Assembly: GCF_037975245.1 (NCBI RefSeq)
Contig: NC_092579.1
Span: 7,904,001 to 7,968,000, forward strand
Length of the DNA: 64,000 nt
Direction of reading: 5' to 3'
From: Apostichopus japonicus
Taxonomy: Eukaryota > Echinodermata > Holothuroidea > Aspidochirotida > Stichopodidae
Of the stretch, positions 25,496-36,427 are shown piece after piece. Within the stretch, counting starts at the first letter, position 1; the number at the start of each line of letters is the position of its first letter. The position numbers were made by a program, and so were the translations under genes. Below the pieces are notes generated by a model. The model saw nothing but the letters and a program-made list of their open reading frames with translations, was not told the DNA's origin and did no database searches.

Positions 25496-26439
25496 GGAAT
25501 GAAACACCTGTTTCTAACCCTCTACATTAAATGTAAATGGTAGTTACTCGACGCCAACCATCACTCCACGTCACAGGCCTAAGTTAGGCTAGGCTTATTC
25601 TAACAATTACATTAATACAAGCTATTGCAGTTACATTAATGTTACATATTGACCATGCACTTGCATACACACCTTTTTTGTTAGTCTTGTTTGGATTCAT
25701 TCAACAGTCACATGTGGTCTCTTCAGACATTACCTAAGTTAACACAACCCCTGTAACGTTTGCCAGTTTAAGGGCCTTAGGCTACATAGCCTAACTCAGT
25801 CCAACTTCTCCTTTTTAGATCTACCTGCTACATTGCTAGTAGTACATTAGTAGTACTACCACATGTTACTTAGGTTAGTCCTGTCCTAACTTCTTACTGT
25901 TACTTAGATTTTAGGGCTACAGTAGCCTAACAATACATGTTACTAAGGACTAATTTTACCCGAGAGGCAAAAATTGGCCACGCACATTTACAATTTTCAT
26001 TACAGTCCGTCTTCATCGGCATTGTGTAGAAGACAGGGATTGATCCGAATACAGGTACAGTTTGAAAATATTCTCCTGTTGTTGATATTTAGTCCCAGGG
26101 GCCTACTTCAATCAAATATAAATATAATGACAGACGAACAGGTTGTTCGTTATGTAACCAGCTGAGACGTCAGCTGCAGTAGTGTGGCAATACATATGAT
26201 GTCAGCAACTATGAGACGCCATTTGTAAAGAAATTACCAATATGTGTATGTCATTTATGATACACACTCGCAATACATATGCAGTCGCGATGTTGGACAA
26301 ACGCAATTCAAGTTTAACCCAAATCTCAAAGGATTGTTTTTCATTGGAGGAAGAGCATAAATCTTACAATAAAATAGAGCGAAGTACAAAATACGAAAAC
26401 CTACATGTGGCAACAGAAATATAGAACAAATAAAGAGTA
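25496..26439. other. No gene recognised
   Basis: Short ORFs only. Several AGGCCTA and TAGGCTA words occur, a local composition seen elsewhere in the window. Nothing supports an exon. Confidence 0.4.
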
Positions 26440-28461
26440 TCAAAAGTTCAGAAAGATATAAAAACTTCCAAAGAATGAAAAAAAAGACCACTGAAAATTG
26501 CATAAAAAAGACAAATGAGGCACATTTTGAAGAATAAAATCTGCACAGTTAGTTTTGAGACATGTAAGAGAATGGGAGTTTTGGATTTCGTGTGGGAGAC
26601 TGTTACTGGCTCTAATTATTTTACTGGAGGAATCCTTGTGGACCCTTTCTATCATAGATATTTAATTTGGTGGAAGAGCGGGCCCAAATACCATTGTGGG
26701 GATATTTCTCTGGTTGCGTGGTAAATATATTAACCAGATATTTTGGAGCAAGTCTATGAACAATCTCCCACTTCTTGGACATTGATATTAAACCGCTAGT
26801 TAATACTCATCAATTTGAGCTCACCAAGCAGGTCTTTGGCATGGCTCCGCGATGGACTATCTAGTATAATACTCTAACAACGATTTTGAAGGTGCTGAAT
26901 GTAGGTTTTGGGGAGGATACACCAAACTGGCGAGCAATAGTCAATATGAGGTAAAATAAGAGTATTTTACAAATATTTTCCGAGCATCATGCATAAGGGA
27001 CGGCTAAAGGGAGAGACTCTTTTGATAACAACAATTTTAATTTTCAATATTTGCCCTGAATTTAAATTTGTCATGCAACTACCACACCATAATATATAAG
27101 CAGGCAGTTGTTATTCCATAACAACTCCCTGGTAGAAGTAGACGTTCGGACCTGTTCAATAGGATCATTGGTAACTGACAGGGACATATTACCCCTTGAA
27201 GGGTATGTTTTTTTTTTCTTTTACCACAAAATATAGTAAGTTTATATATACCTATGTTAACTTTACTAAGTTTATTCGCTATAAGCCAGAATTACTTTAA
27301 AGGGTGGGTTTCACAACACTGAAGTCGTTATAGATCCAAGATAAAATACAGTGTCAGTAGCATACTCATTTTAACTTCAGAATTCCAAGACAGGATTGCA
27401 GACCATTTACATAAATCATACATAGGAGGAGCCCCAAGGATAGAGCTCCCTCGGGAACACCGGCTCTAATGGGACGGAAGTCAGACTTAACACCATTTAC
27501 TTCAAAGGTTTGTAGTCTGCAAGAGAACCATTCGTTTTCAACGCCACATTTCCCAAAACTAATGAGGTCTAGGGCAACCATACTGGTTTAAGTCATTATA
27601 GACATACTCTGCCAAGAAAAGAAGTCTATAGTTTGAGTTGAATAACTCTTTCCTAAGCCAGATTGGGAGTTATTCAACAGATGATTAACTTAGACGACGC
27701 CTTTGGTCAGTTGGGAATGAACAATTCGCTCCATGATTTTGAACAGAACTGGCAAAATGGAAATTGTACCCATGCAGGTTCCCAGGCTCAGCTCTATACT
27801 ACCTGTTTTATAGATGGCAGTCACTTTACCAATTGTCCATTCAAAATTGGAAATGTAGCAGTTCTGAGGGGAAAGGTTCACAAGATGTCATTTAGGCTGT
27901 CAGCAATTTCAGGGGCACACAATTTAACAAGTGCGGATGCAGTGGCGGAGCTAGGGGTATTGGTCAGAGGGGGCGAGAATGGTCTGTAGGGGCGCTTTCG
28001 ACACTATCCAAGCGGAGCGCCACCACGAGTTGGCGCGGAGCGTACAGAATTGTTTTGAGTAAGATACTCCCTAGATCGCCAGAAATGACCCTTTCCGGGC
28101 CTTGCTAATTTGCAGATAATGTGACAAATGTCAATAGGTAGATGAGAGCACAATAAAAAATGCAATAATCGCGAATAAGTAAAAATTGGAAAAAGCTGAA
28201 AAGGGCGCCAGCAGTCCATTTGAGTCCGTCAGGGGGGGGGGGGCATCCGCCCCTGACTGTATGGACGCTCCGCCACTGTGTGGATGGAATATTATCAAGG
28301 CCAGTTGCTTTGTTGCCTGGTAATGCATTCAAAAGCTGTGCCACATTACTTACACAGATGGAATGCCTTGGTCTTGATTTTTTTAATAGATCGTAACACT
28401 TAATGCAGTCGCAACGGAGGTATAGCGCATAATACTTCAAATGATGTAATTTGCATGTCAC
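26440..28461 (-). mobile_element. Non-LTR retrotransposon (LINE) relic, reverse transcriptase part
   Basis: Broken minus-strand reading frames match a CR1/L2/Jockey-type reverse transcriptase in the right order. They are an NKATGLDNIPS region near 28,300, then ILPVLFKIMERIVHSQL near 27,730, then GVPEGALSLGLLLCMIYVN near 27,430. Next comes a PHIDYCSPVW-like post-catalytic motif near 26,950 and an NSLPHEIQNS-like carboxyl region near 26,590. Stops and frameshifts separate them, and no complete frame remains. A hAT MITE (27,940-28,278) splits the relic. No 5' end or clear 3' tail could be placed, so the borders are approximate. Confidence 0.85.
27940..28278. mobile_element. hAT-like MITE inserted in the LINE relic
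   Basis: Terminal inverted repeats CAGTGGCGGAGC at both ends. The flanking 8-bp target duplication is TGCGGATG and TGTGGATG (one mismatch; 27,932-27,939 and 28,279-28,286). The interior holds GCGGAGCGCCACC, whose complement also occurs at about 42,150 in another element. Confidence 0.88.
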
Positions 28462-29354
28462 TATTATCGTTAAGTGTTAGTCTTAATAGCAGGACGGGCA
28501 TACCGGTTGGGTAAGCAGGTAGTGCCTAAGAGCCCAGCGCATTATCGAGGGCCCACTCAACTCGGCATATATCCTCTTTAATTCCAAGAAGGCTTTTGTA
28601 CGAGCATTGATCCACTATTCTAACTATACGTGAGCCTCGTGCATGAGTAAACTGCAATAAACAAATATGCGAATATGCAAGGTATTACAGTCTCAGTTTT
28701 TCGTTCAAGCATGCCCATTACCATTCAATAATGTTTTTTTTTCTGTTCAGTTCATGGTATTTACGTGTTCAATCCGCCCGACTGACTTTTCATTAGAGTT
28801 AGAAACTTATAATTATAGCATTGGGCCTCATACACGAAAGATATGGGCTAAGTCCTGACTAAACTGATTATTTGTATAAGGACGGATTTGAGGCCACCCC
28901 TCTTGTTATTGTTGGCTATATGCGGCTGACGGTGATTCGTAATCATCCGATGAACAGATTATCGTCGTTAATCCTCACCTGCCTAAAGGGGGGTTGGATA
29001 TTATAAGGTAGATGGACACTATGGATTTAATCGATCCCTCATCTGTCAACTCGAATACGTCTTAATTTTTTTTTTTTTTTTTTTGTAAAGACTACAAAAT
29101 CCAAAATTTTGGAACTTTGCGAAATGTATTCATAAAGATCATCAATTGAAGAAGAGTTGATATCTACAATTAAAAGAAAGTATATTGTTAAAGATATAGC
29201 AATATTTAATACTGCAGCATTCTGCCCCCAAAATTGAATGGTATTCGTCTGTGCTTGACCAGTTAATTGCAATTAAAAGAATATTATACCCGATCATGAT
29301 TTTCTTATTATTATTTTAGGTATAGAACTGTTACAATGTTGTATATCGAGTTAT
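28462..29354. other. No gene recognised
   Basis: Contains an 18-nt T run near 29,067-29,084 and short ORFs only. No exon or repeat family was identified. Confidence 0.4.
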
Positions 29355-29573
29355 TACGGTGGCTTAATAGCGACATAGAACAGACAAAATGAGATAAAAA
29401 GCCACACGTTTGAAATATAAAGTTACAATTTTGAGATGAAAAGTCACAATTTTGAGATAAGAAGTCAAAAGTTTGAGATAAAAAGTCAACATTTTGAGAT
29501 AAAAAGTCAAACTTTTTAGATTTGGGGACACTTATTATTATTTTGTTCCCTATGTCCTTATTAAGCCACCGTA
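29355..29573. mobile_element. MITE with internal 18-bp tandem repeats
   Basis: Terminal inverted repeats TACGGTGGCTTAATA at both ends, flanked by a perfect AGTTAT duplication (29,349-29,354 and 29,574-29,579). Inside are about five copies of a unit like TTTGAGATAAAAAGTCAA. It is a longer relative of the element at 22,962-23,066. Confidence 0.82.
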
Positions 29574-29579
29574 AGTTAT

Positions 29580-30309
29580 GACTCAAGTCACAAAATGTCA
29601 AATGTTAAAAGTGAAAAGACCCATCCGAAGATGTTCATCAACTATTTCCACATAGAGACAATACAGTGACTAATTGAATCAGGAAATCACCTATACAATT
29701 CGAAATCTATACTCGGCCTTAATACATGATAACTCTAACAAATTTGAAAACAAGATTTATTTCAACCTAAACAAAGTTATGTTGGGAACAGATTGTTTAA
29801 CATTCCAATATATGTTACAAAGTGATTGGCGATCCCTATTGCAAGGTCCGTATTGCGCATGATCGGTCCTGACATGATTGTTGTTGCCTGTTACTCTTTG
29901 GAACCTAACATTTTGGTACACGGTAAGTAGTTTCAAGTTTATTTGTACCATCATCATTAATCTATATTATATAACATGATTATTATTAAATTAATATACT
30001 TATATATAATAAATTATATGCAATAATCAGTATATATATATATACATATGATGGGTATAGAGGAGTCAGAATAAGCAAAGCTTTTCGAGTATGACTCCTT
30101 ACAATAAAGAAAGGAAAAGAAATAAAGAAAGTAATTAGCAATGTGCTAATACAAAAGAAAAACAGCAACATTTAAGATTGGTCTAAATATGCATATAATT
30201 ATATGTAATATGTAGTCGACATCCATTTTTTTCTTAACCTATTTTTAAAAGTATAAAAGTATTATTATTATTATAAAAGTATTTACTCCATTGTAATATT
30301 TTCACTCGA
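29580..30309. other. Flank of the K+ channel exon
   Basis: Very AT-rich with short (TA)n tracts. No upstream channel exon was found here on the plus strand. Confidence 0.35.
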
Positions 30310-30732
30310 ATGTGGGAATCGCGGATCATCCTTCAGAAACAACCGAGTTACTTGGCAAGCGTTTTAGAAGAAGACGATAATGGGAACGTCCCTTTCGAAT
30401 TCGTTGTCATTATTCTTTTTATAGTGAGTTACATGTGCATTGGTGCTTTAAGTTTTTCGCTCTCTGAAGGATGGAGTTACCTAGAAGCGTTTTATTTCAC
30501 ATTTATCACTCTGACTACGATTGGATTCGGCGACTTTTATCCCATAAAACATATCGAGAATAACTCTCTTTTTCCTTGTATGATATACACACTGGTAGGT
30601 CTCTGCTGTTTGTCAATGTGTATCACCTTGTTACAGGCCAGGTTTATTAAACTTGTTACAAATATCAAATCCAATGCATTGTCAATAACAAAGTTTAGCA
30701 CCGAAAGAGAAGCCGGTACAAATTCATCATAG
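30310..30732 (+). CDS. Two-pore-domain K+ channel, carboxyl half (last exon or fragment)
   Basis: The 140-residue frame contains a third membrane helix (about residues 30-52), a pore loop with EGWSYLEAFYF and the selectivity filter TTIGFGD, then a fourth helix (about 88-110) and a short cytoplasmic tail. This is the M3-P2-M4 half of a K2P channel; the M1-P1 half is missing. The ATG shown is probably not the protein start: a plausible splice acceptor ends in CTTCAG at 30,336, which would open the exon in frame at AAACAACCG. No first-half exon was found upstream on this strand, so it may be the last exon of a gene with distant exons or a stranded fragment. The frame has no internal stop. The exact K2P subfamily cannot be called. 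Confidence 0.75.
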   Translation: MWESRIILQKQPSYLASVLEEDDNGNVPFEFVVIILFIVSYMCIGALSFSLSEGWSYLEAFYFTFITLTTIGFGDFYPIKHIENNSLFPCMIYTLVGLCCLSMCITLLQARFIKLVTNIKSNALSITKFSTEREAGTNSS

Positions 30733-32086
30733 TTCATGGTGTCGAGGTAGGAATCTTTTACAGTTGATACAGACTGGCGTTTGAATGGTTAACTTTGATT
30801 CAGAGACTGAGTACGTATAGTTCTGGTGGACTACTGTCAGCATGGAAGTATCACCTAGTTACCGGTTCATCAAGGTTGCGTATTTTGTTATATGTAGGCT
30901 TATGTATTTACGCCAAGTTCTCCATGAAGGATTTACTTGAGAAACTATATCTACCTTTATATAGCTATATGTATAATTATATATACTATATATAACTATG
31001 TCTATGACTCTAACTATATAACTTTATTTAACTAACTATACACATATATAACTATATATAGTTACATATAAATATATATATATATATATATAACTATATA
31101 TATATAATAAAGTTATAATTATGATGTGTGTGTGTGTATAACTATAACAAAAAGAGCGACCTTTATATACATATTCGTAATTATTTATGAGTATACGTGG
31201 AGTTAGAATAAAATAGCACCACATTTAAGCCACAGACAGCTCATTCAGTCAGACATCTCATTTAATCCCTAAAGTATAGTTTCTTTCTTTTGGTATAGTT
31301 ATTTGCATATATATACCAATAGTTTAATACCAACACACAGAGATGCAGAAGGTAATAAAAGCAACATATTATGTAGCCTGCGTTGACCTATAGTTCCTCT
31401 TCATTACTTCCAGTGACGTCATCCCAACCTTTGCACCCAAAGGTCCCGATTGCAATTAGCTTACTAGGAGAAAGGAAGGGGAGAGGGAGGGGTGGGATGC
31501 CAGTGTCTTGCACCGAGAGTTATATCTTACACTTTACTGACATGACCTTTTCAATTTGAATGCAAATCAAGTTACTTCAATCTTAGCAGAATGCAAAGGA
31601 AAGATAGAGACAATAATACGCATTGAAGAACCTGAGGCAAACTAATGATAGTCTAGAGGTCTAAAAAACAAGGAGGAGGAGGAGAAAATATATGAGATAA
31701 TTAGGCGGATATTAAATAATTAATAAACAACCACGGGTGCCTATTGTGCTGAGTTTTCGTCGTACAGCCGGGCGGTGTCTGTTCACTATATGACGTAACA
31801 CGATCCTTTTATCTCAAAATCGTCAATTGAGAGACTGGCCAAGGAAAATAAAAACATCGTTTTACGAAAAGACACTGTCACCCGTCCAGAACAGGACCAC
31901 TAGTAGACCGTGGGGCATAAGGCAAAAATCCCTTTAGTTTTTGAGTTCCGTAGTCCACCTCTGGGGGCAACATCATTTCTTAATAAAAGTGTTGCTTAGA
32001 ACACCCTAAAATAAAATTCACTTTGTTTCACCAAAATTTCGCGGACGTAAAAGGAGAAAATGGCGGTAAAAGAATACTGGAAATAA
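30733..32086. other. Intergenic, AT-rich
   Basis: A long stretch of TATATA-type sequence at about 30,950-31,135 includes a short GT run. Otherwise I see no exon or mobile element. Confidence 0.4.
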
Positions 32087-33033
32087 ACCACAATCGGCAC
32101 CAGCTCGAAATCAGCCAAAGCCTGCCAAAATTTCTCGGTGATGTATTCTGAGCAACCACTGTCTTCAAAGGAATCTAAAATTTGTATGTTTGAAGCAATG
32201 CTGTTGCACTACTGCCACGAGGTAAATGTTCCTTTGTACCACAAGCTCCGTACATATCAATTGGGATTAATCTGGCAAGATCATGGACAAAAGTTGTTCT
32301 GTTCCAAGCGTTTGGATTACAGTGACTGCTTATCCAAGCGACCATTTTCTTCGATTGTGATTTCGAAGTAATATTGACCTTTTTCATGATTACTCCCTCC
32401 TTGAATGGAATGTACTCCCCAAACGGAGCTACGACTTCAGATTTAGAATAGTAAGTGAATGACATGTTGAATTTATATCCATTGAATCCCAAAGGGCGTG
32501 CCGATCCCCTTCCCCCTGCTCTCAGAGCTCTCATCAGTGCTATAAACCCACACTTGATGAGCCTTGCGGACAGCCATAGCTCTCTCCCAGGTAGAGCTGT
32601 TTACACCAGCAGCAAAGATGACCACATCTGCATCTTTGATAGCACTTGCATCTGCTATGGATGCAATAAAAGTTATTCTTTTATCTGTATGCGGACATTC
32701 GAAGGTTCGCGGAAACCATCCCTTGAGAGATGCCCAATAAGGATTACAAAAAAATACGTCGGCAATTAAAGTATCATTAATTACCCTTTGATAAGGAACT
32801 ACTCTGTTTTGAGTATATGAAAGATTCCATGAACTTTCATTTTGCACATGTTGCAGTGTTTTGCTATATGCATCCCACGGTCGTAATTCAAAGACGGTAA
32901 AGTTAGCGGTGCCTTTTCTTTTCGGATATTGTTCAACTCTCAAGGTACGAATTCCACAGGTTAGTAATATTGCAATGACAGTCATTACGACGAGTAAAAC
33001 ATTGAGGCACTTCCTTTCTGTTCCGATAGCCAT
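32087..33033 (-). pseudogene. Alpha-1,3-fucosyltransferase (GT10) pseudogene, truncated
   Basis: Starts at an ATG at 33,033 with an amino-terminal signal-anchor helix, then matches the intact copy at 36,428-37,897 through FPRTFECPHTDKRITFIA, VNSSTWERAMAVRKAH and NMSFTYYSKSEVVAPFGEY. It carries a frameshift between about 32,495 and 32,545, a TAG at 32,175-32,177 where the intact copy has a Tyr codon, a 1-base loss just after, and then loses homology at about 32,087 inside the donor-binding motif. Everything after the EYITEKFWQAL region is absent. It could not make an active enzyme. It lies head-to-head with the intact copy, with 3.4 kb between the starts. Confidence 0.92.
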
Positions 33034-34699
33034 ACTGATGTTTAACGTGTATATCTCGTACATATGTTCACACCAAGCGTACTCATCCACGGAATATAGA
33101 ATGATCGATACCACTTGCGCCTTCAAGAAATGCCGGTTAATCTACACAACATGTGCATCCACCGAAGATAAACTATATAGGTGTTACAAGAGCCTCCACC
33201 AAAGATTAAAAGTTAAAAACAGTGAGTAGGACTGTGTATATAGTTATCTCATTCTCGGACCATCCTGGTTAAAGTTTAAAGTTAAAAATGTAATCTTCTT
33301 CTATTCTGATATGGAAGGCCTTGTTGGTCACATATTTGGTGCCTCCGTGACTGAATACAGTAACAAACTCAAGTTAAAAGTGCTACCTTTGTATACTATT
33401 TCGATAATATTTTACATCTGTTATCGGTGCATATTTCTTATCAAGTGGTTTGATCTCACCTCTTAAACTACAGCTCACATGCATGGTCAAGTACTTAGAC
33501 ACCAATGTAAAAGATAGAACGGAGGGAAACTGCTGATTTTTTTGCGAAAATATTGATGCGGTCATACTATCTATTGGTACGGTTTGGCAAGGATTAAGGA
33601 GAAGGAAGAACATACTTTTTTTTTGTATTAACAAGGTGTCACATGAGGTTAGACGAAGGTGTCTATCTATAACCCGCAGGTCATATTTATATTGTATATA
33701 TTTTTTGTAACGATAAAATTTATTAAGGGCCCGTTGCTGTCAACTTTGAACCGAGATAAAAGATATCTTATGGATAAGTTAAGTAATATAGCGGGGAATA
33801 TTGCAAAATATTTTTCAAAAGGGTTGTTTGTTGGTGAAGAACATTACTTAAGTCTACGAACATAAATAAGATCGCTGCAGGAGGATGGGCCTACGGATAT
33901 TTTCTATCTTGAATGTAATTAATTCAATCTCTTTGTCTTAAATGACGGTGCATAGATTGTGCACTAATAAGGACTGTAAGATTTGAGAGACACCAGTTGA
34001 GGTATTTTACATACCCGTTAAATTATTCAATAAATGAAGTTAAAATACTTCTCCCCCCCCCCCCCCAAGAAAAAGTATTCACATGTTTCAATATCAAGTT
34101 CGTGGTAAAATTTTATCGTAACTCAACTTAATTGTCAATTCGACAAATATCGTATTTTTTTTACTTGTTATCAAGTTACGTGTAACCAGCAACATTTTCG
34201 TAATTGTGAGACCCTGCTCATTCGAGTGTCAATTCAGATCTAACAAGCCGGTACAATTGGTGACATCTTGTCATAGAAAGCTCTAGTGAGATTATTAAAG
34301 TTATGGAATACATACAGGTAATTGGTGGAAATGACCACATATCTACAATAATTACTATTAATTAGCAAATCGATCCAAAGAACCAATCACAAGTGAACAC
34401 GAACACTTTCCAATGAGCTCTGCCTATATGAGTGCCGAACATCTGCGCCTATAGAAATAAATATTAATTGCCTGAAATGTCATTATTCTGTCATGTTATA
34501 ATTTCTCAACGTATACAACGAGTGTGAGACACAGGAGTGTAAATGTATTCCAGGATGCATAAAATTCATATGGGGACTCCAGGCTACATAGCTATAAGGG
34601 ACTGAGAGGAGTTCACACAGTAAATTGCATATATACATTCGTTATTACGACTGTATGCCAGCTGGAAATTGCAGGTAAACCGCTATATCTTCATGCAGT
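33034..34699. other. Region between the two fucosyltransferase copies, first part
   Basis: Holds the upstream side of the broken copy. No exon or mobile element was identified; one poly(C) run lies near 34,052-34,067. Confidence 0.4.
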
Positions 34700-34990
34700 T
34701 TTATGTGGAAGCATGTAGGTCCTCACTATTCGTACACATATACAAGATAGTGCACGTGTGTATCGGGAAGCATGCCTGCTTGTATTTAACCATGTAAGAT
34801 CACATGGACTGTGTGGACTTCCACACAGAACAACGCTTTAGGGATGTAGGCCTTACTATACGTGCACATACCAGATATAGTGTGTATCGGGAAGCATGCT
34901 TGCTTGTGTATAACTATGTCATTACTTTATATCATGGAGTATGTGGACTTCCACACAGATCAAAGCTATAGGGAAATCAACTGGAAGCTT
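34700..34990. repeat. Two-copy tandem duplication, about 130 bp
   Basis: Both halves carry GTGTATCGGGAAGCATGC, a TAACCATGT/TAACTATGT variant and GTGGACTTCCACACAGA in order, with scattered differences. GTGGACTTCCAC is itself close to a short inverted repeat. Confidence 0.75.
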
Positions 34991-35359
34991 CAGGACATAT
35001 CAAGTAAAGGAGACATGTATGTCACAAACCATAACTTTTAGGGAAGAAGTGTACGAATCTTCAGCATATAATTTCAAATAGTGAATGTGGGCTTGTAGTG
35101 TATAGGTCATCACTATAGAGATGACGTATCTGGTAGAGTCCGTCACTACACTGTTATGTCCTGTAGTATACAGGTTAGCGTCTTATCTGTAATTCCATCT
35201 TTCTTTTGCAAACACAGGTCAGTAATTTTGGTTCTTAATATATCATATTTTGTCAATCTGATTGATATTTTGTGAAGAATTCGCCAATTCCCTATTCAAT
35301 TTTTCTGACTAGTGAATATTAAAATATATATCTCGTCCCCACACTAAGGATACATATAG

Positions 35360-35406
<47 letters not shown>

Positions 35407-36427
35407 GATTTAAATTATATATATATATATTTATATGAGGCGTATGTAGAAAGGGGACGAAAATATAACAGCCGTGGCATTTTCCTATTTTTATGTAGGG
35501 ACACTCATTCGCTCAGCAGAGTCTAGCACGTAGCCAGCTATGTTCGGTTGTTTCGAACTTTAAAAGACCGCAAATCAATTTTTCTGTAAGCCGTATCGTC
35601 ATAGAAAGGCGCCACCGACAATTCCTATGTCCAACAGAGTAGTTATAGGTAAGACCTTTAGTGCCAGTTGTGGCAGTTTTATGGCAGCATTTCCTGGATG
35701 TGGCAGGTCATATAAACATAATATAGCATACCATACGCAACTTGGCATCGCTTTCCTACAACCTGACCGTGTAGGAATGTTATATCAGGGAGTTGTTATT
35801 GAAACTCCCTGGTTATATACCTATCAGCAAAAATTGTTTTGTTGCCCACCCATGCAGTGAAACTGTAACTGAATATCTACGATTGTAAAAAAGCATTCAT
35901 ACACATTTTATGAGAATCAATGCCGTATTGTTAAAGAAACACGTAACGGCTAATGCTGAGTAAAAGTTGTTAAGCCTGTACAACCCAAGTTCACAATAGT
36001 ACGACAGTGATTATTGTAATCGTCAAAATACACAGTATATTGCATCAGTCACTTCTGTGGCATACCGTTTTGAATTATAGAATAGTCCGTTCTTGTGCTG
36101 GCTGTAACTTGACGTTCAACAAGATGGTGTCCTCCTTGTGAAACTCAGTGATTCCCTTTCGGAGTTTTGAATATGTTTGTCTGCTCACATGACTATAAGG
36201 GAAACGATAATTCAAAATAAAGCACTGATCCTCCAACAGCCCAAGCTGTACTTCATACTGTTATACGCGCATATGTATTTGTATATATATATATAGATTG
36301 GTACCAACGCCGTCAGTGGGAAGTACAGTCAACGAGGGATCATTTTGTGTGTTAAGCATCCTTTGTGATCGGTTGCAAATGTACCTTTTGGTCTTCAATT
36401 GAAGGTGCATAAGTAAAATACTCAGCG
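34991..36427. other. Upstream flank of the intact fucosyltransferase
   Basis: Includes a (TA)n tract at about 35,360-35,405 and a TATATATATATAGA stretch near 36,282-36,296 that could serve as a TATA element. A 77-codon ORF at 35,627 on the plus strand resembles nothing I recognise. Confidence 0.4.
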
